Source: Rhodospirillum centenum SW (GTDB lineage Bacteria; Pseudomonadota; Alphaproteobacteria; Azospirillales; Azospirillaceae). Taken from it: 64,000 bases of DNA. Each line of letters opens with the position of its first letter. Position 1 is the first letter of the stretch. Position numbers and translations under genes: made by a program. The DNA lies in NCBI RefSeq assembly GCF_000016185.1, contig NC_011420.2, positions 2,500,501 through 2,564,500 on the forward strand, in the 5' to 3' direction. The notes under the pieces were generated by a model. The model did no database searches. It was not told the origin of the DNA and saw nothing but the letters and a program-made list of their open reading frames with translations. Below are positions 34,330-42,574 of the stretch, piece by piece.

Positions 34330-35258
34330 AGCCGCTCCGTCAGCAGCGCGAAGAAGCCGTCGGCGTCCGCCTCGGTGATCCAGAGGGCGTTCTTCGGCCG
34401 CCCGGTGGTGCCCCAGCGGTCCACCACGGTCTGGCCGATGGTCAGCGGGCTCTGCGTCTCGATCTCGACGTTGCAGAGCTTGCCGCGGAACAGCTCCGGC
34501 TTCAGCAGCCAGGCGACGGTGCAGGGGTCGTGCAGCGGACCGCCGTCGGTGCCGTATTTGTGCTCGTCGTAGCGGTTGTAGAAATCCAGCATCTCGAAGG
34601 TGGCCTGGGCCACCCGGCTGCCCAGGGCGCGGATCGCCTCCTTGCGGGCGTGGGTGGTCAGCACCTTGTGCGTCACGTCCAGCGGGAAGGCGACGATCGG
34701 CGCGCCCGAGCGGAACACCACGTCGGCCGCGTGCGGATCGACATAGATGTTGAACTCGGCGCAGGGGGTGCTGTTGCCGCCCTCCGACTGGGCGCCGCCC
34801 ATCAGCACGATCCGCTTCAGCCGGGCCGCCAGCGCCGGCTCCCGCATCAGGGCGCGGGCGACGTTGGTCAGCGGCCCGACCGGCACCAGGGTGACGCTGC
34901 CGGGTTCGTGCGCCATCACCGTTTCCACGATGAAGTCCACGGCGTGCTTCTCCTGCAGGGGCAGGGTCGGCTCCGGCAGGACGGGACCGTCCAGCCCGGT
35001 CGAGCCGTGGACCTCCGGTGCCGTGTGCAGCTCGCGGAACATCGGCCGGTCGCAGCCGGCGAAGACGGGCACGTCGCGCCGCCCGGCCAGTTCGCAGATC
35101 TTGCGGGCGTTCACCTCCGTCAGCGGCAGGGGCGCGTTGCCCGCCACCGCGGTGATGCCCAGCACCTCCAGCTCCTCCGGGCTGGCGAGGGCCAGCAGCA
35201 TGGCGACGGCGTCGTCCTGGCCCGGGTCGGTATCGATGATGATCTTTTCGGCTGCCAT
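34317..35258 (-). CDS. Inosine/uridine-preferring nucleoside hydrolase
   Basis: This 313-residue enzyme hydrolyses the N-glycosidic bond of ribonucleosides, giving free base and ribose for salvage. The calcium-binding N-terminus is IIIDTDPGQDDAVAMLLAL (DTDPGxDDA). VPVGPLTNVARAL and VLMGGAQSEGGNSTPCAEFNIYVDPHAA are the other conserved blocks, and HDPCTVAWLL supplies the C-terminal catalytic His and Asp. No signal peptide. The ATG at 35258 was chosen over one seven codons upstream because GGAGGAAAGAG sits in front of it and it starts just before the conserved strand. The gene is monocistronic. Base preference is not readable. Confidence 0.95.
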   Translation of the reverse strand: MAAEKIIIDTDPGQDDAVAMLLALASPEELEVLGITAVAGNAPLPLTEVNARKICELAGRRDVPVFAGCDRPMFRELHTAPEVHGSTGLDGPVLPEPTLPLQEKHAVDFIVETVMAHEPGSVTLVPVGPLTNVARALMREPALAARLKRIVLMGGAQSEGGNSTPCAEFNIYVDPHAADVVFRSGAPIVAFPLDVTHKVLTTHARKEAIRALGSRVAQATFEMLDFYNRYDEHKYGTDGGPLHDPCTVAWLLKPELFRGKLCNVEIETQSPLTIGQTVVDRWGTTGRPKNALWITEADADGFFALLTERLARL

Positions 35259-35388
35259 GGTGTCTCTTTCCTCCGGCATCCCCCCGGATTAACCGGAAAG
35301 CCCTTGAGAGAAAAGCCCGGAAGCGGTTTCATGCCCCACCGCGGCGGCCGATCCGGTCGCGCGGCCGGGACCGGGCGGGAACCCGGGA

Positions 35389-35418
35389 CCAGGGTGGGAA
35401 CCGGGGCCAGGGTGGGAA
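35389..35418 (+). repeat. 18-bp direct repeat, about 1.7 copies
   Basis: CCAGGGTGGGAACCGGGG is followed directly by a partial copy ending in AAACGG. It lies immediately before the GTG of the next gene and so contributes its ribosome binding region. Confidence 0.75.
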
Positions 35419-35421
35419 ACG

Positions 35422-35841
35422 GTGCAGCGGGCCTTCAGCCACATCGCCAACGGGGTGTTGCTCTACGCCATCTTCTACGCGCTCTGCTGGGCGCTGGTGG
35501 TGAAGACGGCGCTGCTGCTGCCCGTCTATGAGGAGGGGGGCGGGCTGTGGGCGCGGCTGGATTCGCTGCTGATGCCGTTCGCCACCAGCATGCTGGCCGC
35601 CTTCCTGGCCCATGCCGGGCTGCGCCTGACCCTGAAGCGGCTCAAGCTGCGGCTGTCCACCAGCGAATCGTCGGCCAGCCTCGTGTTCCTGGGGGTGCTG
35701 ACGGTGCTGTCCTTCGGCGGTGCGCTGGGCCATGTCTTCCAGGGCCCCGAGTCGGGTCCCGGCAGGGACGTGGTCACCCCCCTGTCCATCGTGTTCGGGG
35801 CCTGGGCCGGGGTGGCGTGGCGCCGCCGCCTGCGGCTCTGA
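35422..35841 (+). CDS. Hypothetical inner-membrane protein
   Basis: This 139-residue protein has three to four hydrophobic segments: LLYAIFYALCWALVVKTALLLPV (11-33), LLMPFATSMLAAFLAHAGL (about 50-68), SLVFLGVLTVLSFGGALGHVF (about 87-107) and a short last one near LSIVFGAWAGVAW. A basic loop RLTLKRLKLRLS lies between the second and third. The start is a GTG inside a direct repeat. The stop is 43 bp before the HAD phosphatase gene, so the two may be co-transcribed. I do not recognise the family. Confidence 0.75.
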   Translation: MQRAFSHIANGVLLYAIFYALCWALVVKTALLLPVYEEGGGLWARLDSLLMPFATSMLAAFLAHAGLRLTLKRLKLRLSTSESSASLVFLGVLTVLSFGGALGHVFQGPESGPGRDVVTPLSIVFGAWAGVAWRRRLRL

Positions 35842-35884
35842 TGCCCGTTCCGCCGCCGCCCCCTGCTTCCCGGCCCGCCCGACC

Positions 35885-36538
35885 ATGAGCCAGCGCTCCA
35901 TCGCCATCTTCGACTTCGACGGCACCCTGGTCCAGGGGGACAGTCTGCTGCCCTTCCTGGAATTCCTGGTCGGCCGCACCCGGGCGCGGCTGGCGCTGCT
36001 GCATGCCGTGCGGACGGCCGTCACCCGCTTCGCCGCCGAACCGCACCGGCGCGGCGACGTGCGCACCGCCGTGAAGGCGGGGCTGCTGCAACGCACCGTC
36101 GCCGGCGTCCCGGCCGCCCGGCTGGACGAGGCGGCGGAGCGGCTGGCCGGCTGGGTGCGCTGGCACCCGCCCATGCTGGAGGCGCTGAAGGCCCATGCCG
36201 GCAAGGGTCACCGCGTGGTGGTGGCGACCGGGGCGCTGACCGCCTACATGCCCCGGCTGCTGCGCGGCCTGCCGGTGGACGACCTGCTGGCGACGGGGCT
36301 GGAGACGCTGGACGGGGTGCTGACCGGCGGCATGGACAGGCACGGCAACTGCGTGCGCGAGGAGAAGGCCCGCCGTGTCACCGCCTACATGGCGGCCCAC
36401 GGCCCCTTCGCGGAGAGCTGGGGCTACGGCAACAGGCCGTCCGACCTGCCCTTCCTGGCGCTGATGCGCCACCCGACGGTGGTGAAGACGGTGAAGCGCG
36501 GCGGCCAGCCGGCGGTGGAGGCCGCCGCCAGCGGCTGA
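35885..36538 (+). CDS. HAD-IB family phosphatase (SerB-like fold)
   Basis: This 217-residue cytosolic HAD hydrolase has motif I DFDGTL (D nucleophile at about 10), motif II VATGALTAY where Thr/Ser is expected, and motif III/IV GYGNRPSDLPFL. Motif IV here reads GNRPSD rather than the usual GDSxxD, a change seen in the HAD-IB subfamily. It may reduce or alter metal binding. A helical cap occupies about 20-90. Substrate is probably a small phosphate ester, such as phosphoserine or a phospholipid precursor. The ATG follows CGACC, without a strong ribosome binding site. It lies downstream of the membrane protein gene. Confidence 0.85.
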   Translation: MSQRSIAIFDFDGTLVQGDSLLPFLEFLVGRTRARLALLHAVRTAVTRFAAEPHRRGDVRTAVKAGLLQRTVAGVPAARLDEAAERLAGWVRWHPPMLEALKAHAGKGHRVVVATGALTAYMPRLLRGLPVDDLLATGLETLDGVLTGGMDRHGNCVREEKARRVTAYMAAHGPFAESWGYGNRPSDLPFLALMRHPTVVKTVKRGGQPAVEAAASG

Positions 36539-36550
36539 CGCCGGCCCCGC

Positions 36551-36600
36551 CTGCCGCTCATGTCCTGCTGCTTACGTCCTGCCGCTTATGTCCTGCCGGG
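36551..36600 (-). repeat. 14-bp tandem repeat, about 3.5 copies, spanning the stop of the SAM hydroxide gene
   Basis: Units related to CTGCCGCTTATGTC repeat three and a half times. On the coding strand each gives GACATAAGCGGCAG or a close variant. The stop TAA of the gene is in the first unit, and the following two carry TAA and TGA in other frames. Confidence 0.88.
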
Positions 36601-37383
36601 CGGGCCGCCGTCCGCGACCCGGACCGGACTGCCGGGGTCGAGGCCCAGCAGGGCGGCGGCGTTGCCGCAGTTGACCGCGATCTCCACGAGACCGGAGGAG
36701 TTGGCGTACCAGAACGCCTCTCCCGCCGGCACCTCTCCGAAGGTGTGCGCCCGGCGCAGCCGCCGCCCGCCCGCCTCCAGCACGGCGCCGTCCGGCAGGG
36801 CGCCGGCGCGCAGCCCGGTCCAGGCGTTGCCGTAGGCATCCAGCCAGATCACCTCCGCCAGGTCCCCCGGCGCCCCGGCTCCCACCAGGGCGGCGGGCGA
36901 CAGGGGCGTGCCCGGTGGCGGCTCGCCCCGGGCCAGCCGGGCCGCCACGGGGGCGAACAGGTCGCGGCCGTGGAAGCTGGCGGACAGGGACGCCGGCCGC
37001 CAGTCGATGCTCCAGGCCCGCACGCCCTCCGCCTGCGCTCCCCCGGCCCGGTGCAGCAGGGGTGCGAACAGGCCGTTGTCGGGGCCGACGAACCAGCCGG
37101 CCGGCGTCCGCAGCACGACCGGCCGGCGCTCCGTGCCGACGCCGGGATCGACGACGGCCAGATGCACGGGCGGGTCCGCCGGAACGGCCCCGGCCCCGGC
37201 CAGCGCCGCGGCCGTGCTTTCCACCAGGGCGGCCAGCAGGTGCCCGGCCCGCAACGGCTCGAAGGCGGGGGCGTCGTGCATCAGGTCCACCACCGGCCGG
37301 CCGGGAGCGGCGGCCCGCAGCACGGCGTGCATCTGCCCGACATAGGGGCCGGCGATTCCGAAATCGGTGAAGAGCAGGATCAT
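36586..37383 (-). CDS. SAM hydroxide adenosyltransferase (DUF62/SAM hydrolase)
   Basis: This 265-residue enzyme belongs to the fluorinase/SAM hydroxide adenosyltransferase family, which splits S-adenosylmethionine to adenosine and methionine using a water-derived hydroxide. Diagnostic blocks are LLFTDFGIAGPYVGQMHAVL, DPGVGTERRPV, FVGPDNGLF, FHGRDLFAPVAARLA and WLDAYGNAWTGL. The Asp, Arg and His triad expected for hydroxide activation appears as D8, R in TERRPV, and H in FHGRD. The 22-residue loop that marks halogenases is absent, as expected for the hydroxide class. Stands alone and convergent with the HAD gene. Its 3' end is triplicated. Confidence 0.92.
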   Translation of the reverse strand: MILLFTDFGIAGPYVGQMHAVLRAAAPGRPVVDLMHDAPAFEPLRAGHLLAALVESTAAALAGAGAVPADPPVHLAVVDPGVGTERRPVVLRTPAGWFVGPDNGLFAPLLHRAGGAQAEGVRAWSIDWRPASLSASFHGRDLFAPVAARLARGEPPPGTPLSPAALVGAGAPGDLAEVIWLDAYGNAWTGLRAGALPDGAVLEAGGRRLRRAHTFGEVPAGEAFWYANSSGLVEIAVNCGNAAALLGLDPGSPVRVADGGPPGRT

Positions 37384-37561
37384 CGGACGGGAGATACCAT
37401 CGGAAGGGGAAAGGGCCGGTCGGACCCGGACGGCGTGCCTTGCCCGCCGCCGCGGGCTGTTTATATGCTGGCTGCCCCGATCTTACTTGCCAAGCATCCG
37501 TGTGGCGGGCGGCGGGGCGTTGCGGAAGTCCTAGACCCCTGTGGGAGTCCCCCGAGCATGA

Positions 37562-38620
37562 TGCCGCCCGACCGAGACCCGCCGCCCCGTTCCCGCCCGC
37601 CGCTGTGCGGAGCCGGGGTCCGGCGCAGGGCCGGGGCGCCGCGCCGTCCTGGCCGGGGCCGCGGCCGGGCTGCTGCTGGCGGCGTTGCCGGCCGGCGGGA
37701 CCGCGCGGGCGCAGGTGGCGGGCCGGAAGCTGGTCGCCACCACGGCCCAGGTCGGGGACCTGCTGCGCGCCGTCGTGGGTGAGGCCGGCGCCGACAACGG
37801 CGCGACCGTGGAGTCCCTGCTGGGGGAGGGCATCGACCCCCATACCTACAAGCTGACCCGCAGCGACACCGTCCGCCTGCTGGCGGCCGACGCCATCTTC
37901 TACAACGGCCTGCTGCTGGAAGGAAAAATGGCGGACGCGCTGCAGCGTCTGGCCGCCGACGGCAGGCCCGTGACCGCCGTGGGCGACGCGCTGCCGCGGG
38001 AGCGGCTGCTGCAGCCGGCGGGGTTCGAAGGCAGCTTCGACCCGCACATCTGGATGGATGTAAGCCTCTGGCGCGCGGCGCTGGCGGTGGTGCGCGACCG
38101 GCTGTCGCAGCTCTATCCGCAGGACACCGCGCGCTTCCACGACAATGCCGCCGCCTTCGACGCCGTGCTCGACCGGCTGGACGGCTATGCCCGCACCGTG
38201 CTGGGCAGCGTGCCGGCGCCGCAGCGGGTGCTGGTCACGGCGCACGACGCCTTCTCCTACCTGGGCCGCGCCTACGGTGTGGAGGTCGTGGGCATCCAGG
38301 GCATCAGCACGGAGTCCGAGGCCGGGCTGCGCCGGATCGAGGAGCTGGTGGCCCTCTTGGCGGACCGGAAGGTCCCGGCCGTCTTCGTGGAGACCAGCGT
38401 GTCGGAGCGCAACGTGCGCGCCCTGGTGGACGGGGCGGCGGCGCGCGGCCACACGGTCGCCATCGGCGGCAGCCTCTATTCCGACGCCATGGGCGCTCCC
38501 GGCAGCTACGAGGGGACCTATGTCGGCATGATCGACCACAACGTCACCACCATCGCCCGCGCCCTGGGCGGAGAGGCGCCCGCGGGCGGCTTCCAGGGCC
38601 GGCTGCCCGGCCGGGCGTGA
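37562..38620 (+). CDS. Mn/Zn/Fe ABC transporter substrate-binding protein, TroA/SitA type (5' end disrupted)
   Basis: This periplasmic cluster A-1 metal-binding protein feeds the importer encoded downstream. It shows GEGIDPHTYKLTRSD and DPHIWMDVSLW with metal-binding His, then GISTESEAGLRRIEELV and GGSLYSDAMG with the conserved Asp. It has no His-rich loop, so manganese or iron is as likely as zinc. The span given is the full open frame. It carries a Tat-like signal (GRRAVLAGAAAGLLLAALPAGG) but has no ATG or GTG, and a TGA precedes it. The only plausible ATGs, at 37558 and 37561, are in another frame. Standard callers would start at TTG 37685 and lose the signal core. A frameshift or sequencing error in the leader is likely. 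Confidence 0.8.
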   Translation, partial: CRPTETRRPVPARRCAEPGSGAGPGRRAVLAGAAAGLLLAALPAGGTARAQVAGRKLVATTAQVGDLLRAVVGEAGADNGATVESLLGEGIDPHTYKLTRSDTVRLLAADAIFYNGLLLEGKMADALQRLAADGRPVTAVGDALPRERLLQPAGFEGSFDPHIWMDVSLWRAALAVVRDRLSQLYPQDTARFHDNAAAFDAVLDRLDGYARTVLGSVPAPQRVLVTAHDAFSYLGRAYGVEVVGIQGISTESEAGLRRIEELVALLADRKVPAVFVETSVSERNVRALVDGAAARGHTVAIGGSLYSDAMGAPGSYEGTYVGMIDHNVTTIARALGGEAPAGGFQGRLPGRA

Positions 38621-38628
38621 GGGGACCC

Positions 38629-39408
38629 ATGCTGCAACGGATCGGTGCGCACGACGTCGTTCCCCCGCGGGAGTCGGGCGTCGCCCCGCTGGCGGTGAGG
38701 GGGCTGACGGTCGCCTATCACGACCGGCCGGTGCTGCGCGATGTCAACTGGACCGCCCCGTCCGCCGGCCTGATCGCCATCTGCGGTCCGAACGGGGCGG
38801 GCAAGAGCACCTTCATCAAGGCCTGCCTGGGGCTGGTGCCGCCGCTCTCCGGCACGGTCGAGATCTTCGGCCGGTCGCTGGCGCGGCAGCGCCGGCTGGT
38901 CGGCTACGTGCCGCAGCGGGAGAGCGTGGACTGGGACTTCCCCGTCTCCGCGCTCGATGTCGTGGCGATGGGCCGCTACGCCATGATCGGCTGGGGCCGG
39001 CGGGTGTCGAAGGAGCACAAGGAGGCGGCCCGCGCCGCGCTGGAGCGGGTCGGCATGGGCGCCTTCGCCGACCGCCAGATCGGCCAGCTTTCCGGCGGCC
39101 AGCAGCAGCGCGTGTTCCTGGCCCGCGCGCTGGCGCAGGAGGCGCATCTCTATTTCATGGACGAGCCCCTGGCCGGGGTGGACGCGGCCACGGAGCAGGC
39201 CGTGCTGGAGGTGATGCGCGAGCTGGACCGGCAGGGCCGCACCGTGCTCTGCGTCCACCACGACCTGCAGACCGTGGCGCAGGTGTTCGACCATGTGCTG
39301 CTGCTGAACACCCGCGTGGTGGCGGAGGGCAGCACCCGCACCACCCTGACGGAGGCGAACCTGCGCGCGACCTACGGCCAGCGCCTGCTGGACCCGCTGG
39401 TGATGTGA
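38629..39408 (+). CDS. Metal ABC transporter ATPase (SitB/TroB type)
   Basis: This 259-residue cytosolic ATPase powers import of Mn, Zn or Fe. It has Walker A GPNGAGKST near 53-61, the LSGGQQQRV signature near 152, Walker B LYFMDEPLAGVD, and a switch His in VHHDLQTV. VPQRESVDWDFPVSALDVV is typical of the manganese/zinc subgroup. A GTG overlaps the binding-protein stop, but the ATG at 38629 with GAGGGG four bases before is a better start. The gene order binding protein-ATPase-permease-permease is that of sitABCD and troABCD, pointing to a manganese-type system. The two subunits assemble with both permeases. Metal specificity not proven. Confidence 0.93.
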   Translation: MLQRIGAHDVVPPRESGVAPLAVRGLTVAYHDRPVLRDVNWTAPSAGLIAICGPNGAGKSTFIKACLGLVPPLSGTVEIFGRSLARQRRLVGYVPQRESVDWDFPVSALDVVAMGRYAMIGWGRRVSKEHKEAARAALERVGMGAFADRQIGQLSGGQQQRVFLARALAQEAHLYFMDEPLAGVDAATEQAVLEVMRELDRQGRTVLCVHHDLQTVAQVFDHVLLLNTRVVAEGSTRTTLTEANLRATYGQRLLDPLVM

Positions 39409-39418
39409 GGAACGGCCG

Positions 39419-40333
39419 ATGGACACCGTCCTCTCCCCGGTGGGACCGGGCTGGAACACCGCCGTCGTGCTGGCGGGGGCCACGGCGCTGGGGGCTGCGG
39501 CCGGCACGGTCGGCAGCTTCCTGCTGCTGCGGCGGCGCTCGCTGGTCAGCGACGCCCTGGCCCACGCCACCCTGCCGGGGCTGGCGCTGGCCTTCCTGAT
39601 CGGCGCCCTGGCGGGGGTGGAGGGGCGGTCGCTGCCCCTGCTGCTGCTGGGCGCCACGGTCAGCGGCGGGCTGGGCGTGCTGGCGGTGCAGGCGGTGACG
39701 CGCTTCACCCGGCTGCCGGAGGACGCCGCCATCGGGGCGGTGCTGTCCGTCTTCTTCGGCATCGGGGTGGTGCTGCTGTCGGTGGTGCAGGCGCTGCCGA
39801 CGGGCGGCGCGGCGGGGCTGAAGACCTTCATCTTCGGCCAGACCGCCGCCATGAGCGCGCGCGAGGCGGCCGCCCTGGGCCTGCTGGCGCTGCTGGCGGC
39901 GGGGCTGGTGGCGCTGTTCTTCAAGGAACTGCGGCTGGTCGCCTTCGACGAGGGCTTCGCCCGCGTGCAGGGCTGGCCGGTGGACCGCATCGACCTGCTG
40001 CTGCTGGGGCTGGTGACGCTGGTGACGGTGGTGGGGTTGCAGACGGTGGGGCTGATCCTGATCGTGGCCCTGCTGATCACCCCGGCCGTGGCCGCCCGCT
40101 TCTGGACCGACGATCTGACGACCATGACGGTGACCGCGGGCGTGCTGGGGGCGCTGTCGGGCGGGATCGGCGCCTGGCTGTCCAGCGCCTATGCCGACCT
40201 GCCCGCAGGCGCCGTCATCGTGCTGGTGGCGACGGCGCTGTTCGTGCTGAGCTTCCTGTTCGCCCCGGCGCGCGGCCTGCTGGCGCGGGGCCTGCGCCGC
40301 CGCCTGCTGCGCCGGCGGGAGGGCCTGGGATGA
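39419..40333 (+). CDS. Metal ABC transporter permease 1 (SitC/TroC type)
   Basis: This 304-residue inner-membrane permease of the ABC-3 family has eight or nine TM segments. SLVSDALAHATLPGLALAFL is the characteristic DALAH-containing block of the metal-binding channel. FKELRLVAFDEGFARVQGWPV is the cytoplasmic coupling loop that contacts the ATPase, and GLQTVGLILIVALLITPAVAAR is the next core helix. The protein starts ten bases after the ATPase stop behind TGAGGAA. Its stop overlaps the next permease start (ATGA). Confidence 0.93.
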   Translation: MDTVLSPVGPGWNTAVVLAGATALGAAAGTVGSFLLLRRRSLVSDALAHATLPGLALAFLIGALAGVEGRSLPLLLLGATVSGGLGVLAVQAVTRFTRLPEDAAIGAVLSVFFGIGVVLLSVVQALPTGGAAGLKTFIFGQTAAMSAREAAALGLLALLAAGLVALFFKELRLVAFDEGFARVQGWPVDRIDLLLLGLVTLVTVVGLQTVGLILIVALLITPAVAARFWTDDLTTMTVTAGVLGALSGGIGAWLSSAYADLPAGAVIVLVATALFVLSFLFAPARGLLARGLRRRLLRRREGLG

Positions 40334-41289
40334 CCCCGTTCCTGACCATCGACCTGCCGGCCATGCTGGCGGCCACCCTGGCCTGCCTGTCCTGCGCCCT
40401 GGTGGGCAACTTTCTGGTGCTGCGGCGGCAGAGCCTGCTGGGCGACGCCATCAGCCACGCCGTGCTGCCCGGCATCGTCGTGGGATTCCTGGTGGCCGGC
40501 ACGCGCGAGACCTTCCCCATGATGACCGGCGCCCTGGCGGCGGCCGTGGTGGCGGGGGTGCTGATCGAACTGGTGCGCCGGCTGGGCCGGGTCGAGGCCG
40601 GGGCGGCCATGGGCGTGGTCTTCACCGGGCTGTTCGCGCTGGGCGTCGTGCTGATCGAGCAGGCGGCGGCGCACAGCGTGGACCTGGACGCTGACTGCGT
40701 GCTCTACGGCCAGCTTGAGGACGTGATCTGGCTCGCCCCCACGGGCTGGGCCTCGCTGCTGGACCCCCTGGTGTGGGCAGCACTGCCGCGGGAGGTGGTG
40801 CAGCTCGCCATCGTCTTCCTGCTGCTGGGCGGCATCGTGCTTGTGTTCTTCAAGGAGCTGACGCTGGCCAGCTTCGACCCCGGACTGGCCGACACGCTGG
40901 GCCTGCCGTCGGCCCTGGTGCAGCACGGCATCGTGGCGATGACGGCCGTCGCCGCCATCGCCGCCTTCGAGGCGGTGGGTTCGATCCTGGTCATCGCCAT
41001 GCTGATCTGCCCGGCGGCGACGGCGCGGCTGCTGACCGACCGGCTGCCGGTCCAGATCGGCCTGTCGCTGCTGATCGGGGCGGCGGCCGGGGCGGGCGGC
41101 TATGTGCTGGGCGCCTTCGGGCCGCTCTGGCTGGGGTTCCAGGCCAGCGTGAACGCCGCGGGCATGATCGCCACCCTGGCCGGGCTTTTTCTGACTCTTG
41201 CCATCCTGGTCGCCCCGCGGTACGGGGCGCTCACCCGGGCCGGGCGCCGCCGTGCGGCCGCCGCCCGGAGCGCCGGGGCGGAAGCGTGA
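40330..41289 (+). CDS. Metal ABC transporter permease 2 (SitD/TroD type)
   Basis: This second ABC-3 permease has 319 residues and clearly parallels the first. SLLGDAISHAVLPGIVVGFLV is the core block, FKELTLASFDPGLADTLGLPS the coupling loop, and AFEAVGSILVIAMLICPAATAR the conserved helix. A LDADCVLYGQLEDVIW loop sits between TM segments. The two permeases likely form a heterodimer. The start overlaps the preceding stop, so all four genes are co-translated. A short SDR-like gene follows after ten bases and may belong to the operon. Confidence 0.93.
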   Translation: MTPFLTIDLPAMLAATLACLSCALVGNFLVLRRQSLLGDAISHAVLPGIVVGFLVAGTRETFPMMTGALAAAVVAGVLIELVRRLGRVEAGAAMGVVFTGLFALGVVLIEQAAAHSVDLDADCVLYGQLEDVIWLAPTGWASLLDPLVWAALPREVVQLAIVFLLLGGIVLVFFKELTLASFDPGLADTLGLPSALVQHGIVAMTAVAAIAAFEAVGSILVIAMLICPAATARLLTDRLPVQIGLSLLIGAAAGAGGYVLGAFGPLWLGFQASVNAAGMIATLAGLFLTLAILVAPRYGALTRAGRRRAAAARSAGAEA

Positions 41290-41299
41290 GGGGGAGAGC

Positions 41300-41596
41300 G
41301 TGAAGGGGAAGGTTGTCGTCGTGGCCGGCACCGCGACCGTGGCGGCGGCCGAGGCGGCGCGCCTGATGGCGGCCGCGGGGGCCAATCTGGTGCTGATGGA
41401 CCGCGACCTGCGGGCCGGGCACCGTCTGACGCTGGAACTGAACGCGGGCAACCGCGGCATCGCCGTGTTCCTGCCGGGCGATCCGGCGGACGCGGGCGAT
41501 CTGGCCGAGGCGGTGGCGGAGGCGCGCCAGTCCTGGGGCGGCTGCGACCTGGTGCTGTCGCCCCTGATGCCGGAACCGGACGGGACCCGGCCGTAG
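41300..41596 (+). CDS. Truncated SDR-like Rossmann protein
   Basis: This 98-residue protein resembles only the first half of a short-chain dehydrogenase/reductase. KVVVVAGTATVAAAEAARLMAAAGANLVLMDRDL gives the first beta-alpha-beta. The glycine pattern TGxxxGIG is replaced by AGTATVAAA, so the usual cofactor loop has lost its key glycines. LAEAVAEARQSWGGCDLVLSPL gives the next helix and strand. The catalytic Tyr-Lys region is absent. It starts at GTG with GGGGGAGAG in front and follows the permease by ten bases. It could be a remnant or a small domain with another role. Confidence 0.6.
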   Translation: MKGKVVVVAGTATVAAAEAARLMAAAGANLVLMDRDLRAGHRLTLELNAGNRGIAVFLPGDPADAGDLAEAVAEARQSWGGCDLVLSPLMPEPDGTRP

Positions 41597-41621
41597 CCGG
41601 CCTCGGCCGGGCAAGGTCCGG

Positions 41622-42488
41622 CTACAGGTCCAGGCGCATGTCGAACTGGTTCAGCGCCTGCCGGGTCCAGCCGGTGGCCAGCAGGAAGGCGTCCAGCGGC
41701 CCCTCCGGCACGATCTGCGGGATCAGCCAGGGCCGCCCCGGATATGCCGCGGCCAGCGCGGCCAGCAGCCGCCGGCCCAGTCCCAGGCCACGCCGGTCCG
41801 GCGGCACGAAGAGCGCCGTCAGCAGCATCGCCTCCGTCCCCGGATCGCGCAGCAGGGCCAGCGGCGCCTGCCCCTCGGGCTCCCCGGCCAGGGCCAGGGC
41901 ACGGAACGGATGCGCCGCCTTCGCCAGCGTCTCCGGTTGCAGCATCCAGGGCAGGTCCGCCCCCTCCCCCGCCCGCAGCAGGGCGCGGGACAGGGAGAGC
42001 GGGTCCGCCGGGCGCAGCGCCGCGGCGCCGGCCACCGCCTCCGGCCGGACGGGTTCGCGGCGGTGGCCGTAGAGCCGGCGCAGCCGGCGGAAGCCCAGCC
42101 GTTCGTAGAGCGCGAGCGCACGGGTGTTCTGCTCGAACACCTCCAGCAGCAGGGCGTGGTCGCCACGCATGCGGGCCTCGGCCGCCGCCAGGTCCAGGGC
42201 GTGCCGGCCCAGGCCGCGGCCGCGCCAGTCCGGCGCCACGCCCAGCGACGCGATGCGGGCGGTCCAGCCGCGGCGGGCGACCAGCATCACGCCGGCGGGC
42301 CGGCCGGGCGGGCCGAACAGGTAGCTGGAGAACGGGTCCAGATCCTCGCCGCGGAAACGGCGCTCATAGCCCGGCGCGTCGATGCGCACGGGCACCAGAT
42401 ACCCCTCGAACCCGGCATTCAGGGCGGCCGCGACCTCCGCGGCGGTGCAGTCGGCGACGGGGCGGCGGGGCAGAGCGGTCACATCCAT
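41622..42488 (-). CDS. Double GNAT-domain acetyltransferase
   Basis: This 288-residue protein has two GNAT folds. The first (about 40-150) has APDWRGRGLGRHALDLAAAEAR as its acetyl-CoA loop and QNTRALALYERLGFRRLRRLYGHRRE as its end. The second (about 165-285) has VPPDRRGLGLGRRLLAALAA, a good acetyl-CoA loop as well. Both domains thus look active, unlike many double GNATs in which one has decayed. The ATG at 42488 begins just before the first strand. The frame stays open beyond it for over a kilobase in GC-rich shadow. Substrate is unknown. Confidence 0.85.
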   Translation of the reverse strand: MDVTALPRRPVADCTAAEVAAALNAGFEGYLVPVRIDAPGYERRFRGEDLDPFSSYLFGPPGRPAGVMLVARRGWTARIASLGVAPDWRGRGLGRHALDLAAAEARMRGDHALLLEVFEQNTRALALYERLGFRRLRRLYGHRREPVRPEAVAGAAALRPADPLSLSRALLRAGEGADLPWMLQPETLAKAAHPFRALALAGEPEGQAPLALLRDPGTEAMLLTALFVPPDRRGLGLGRRLLAALAAAYPGRPWLIPQIVPEGPLDAFLLATGWTRQALNQFDMRLDL

Positions 42489-42574
42489 CGGAGGCTCTCG
42501 GGCATCGCGGGTCGGCAGAAACCGGGCGTCCAGGGTGGCGCCGCCCCGCCGTCGCGGCAAGGGGACACCGGCGC

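Noticed and set aside
37440-37557. Zur or manganese riboswitch element upstream of the metal importer
   Set aside because: The stretch has a TTTATATG run but no clear palindrome or riboswitch fold that I could trace.
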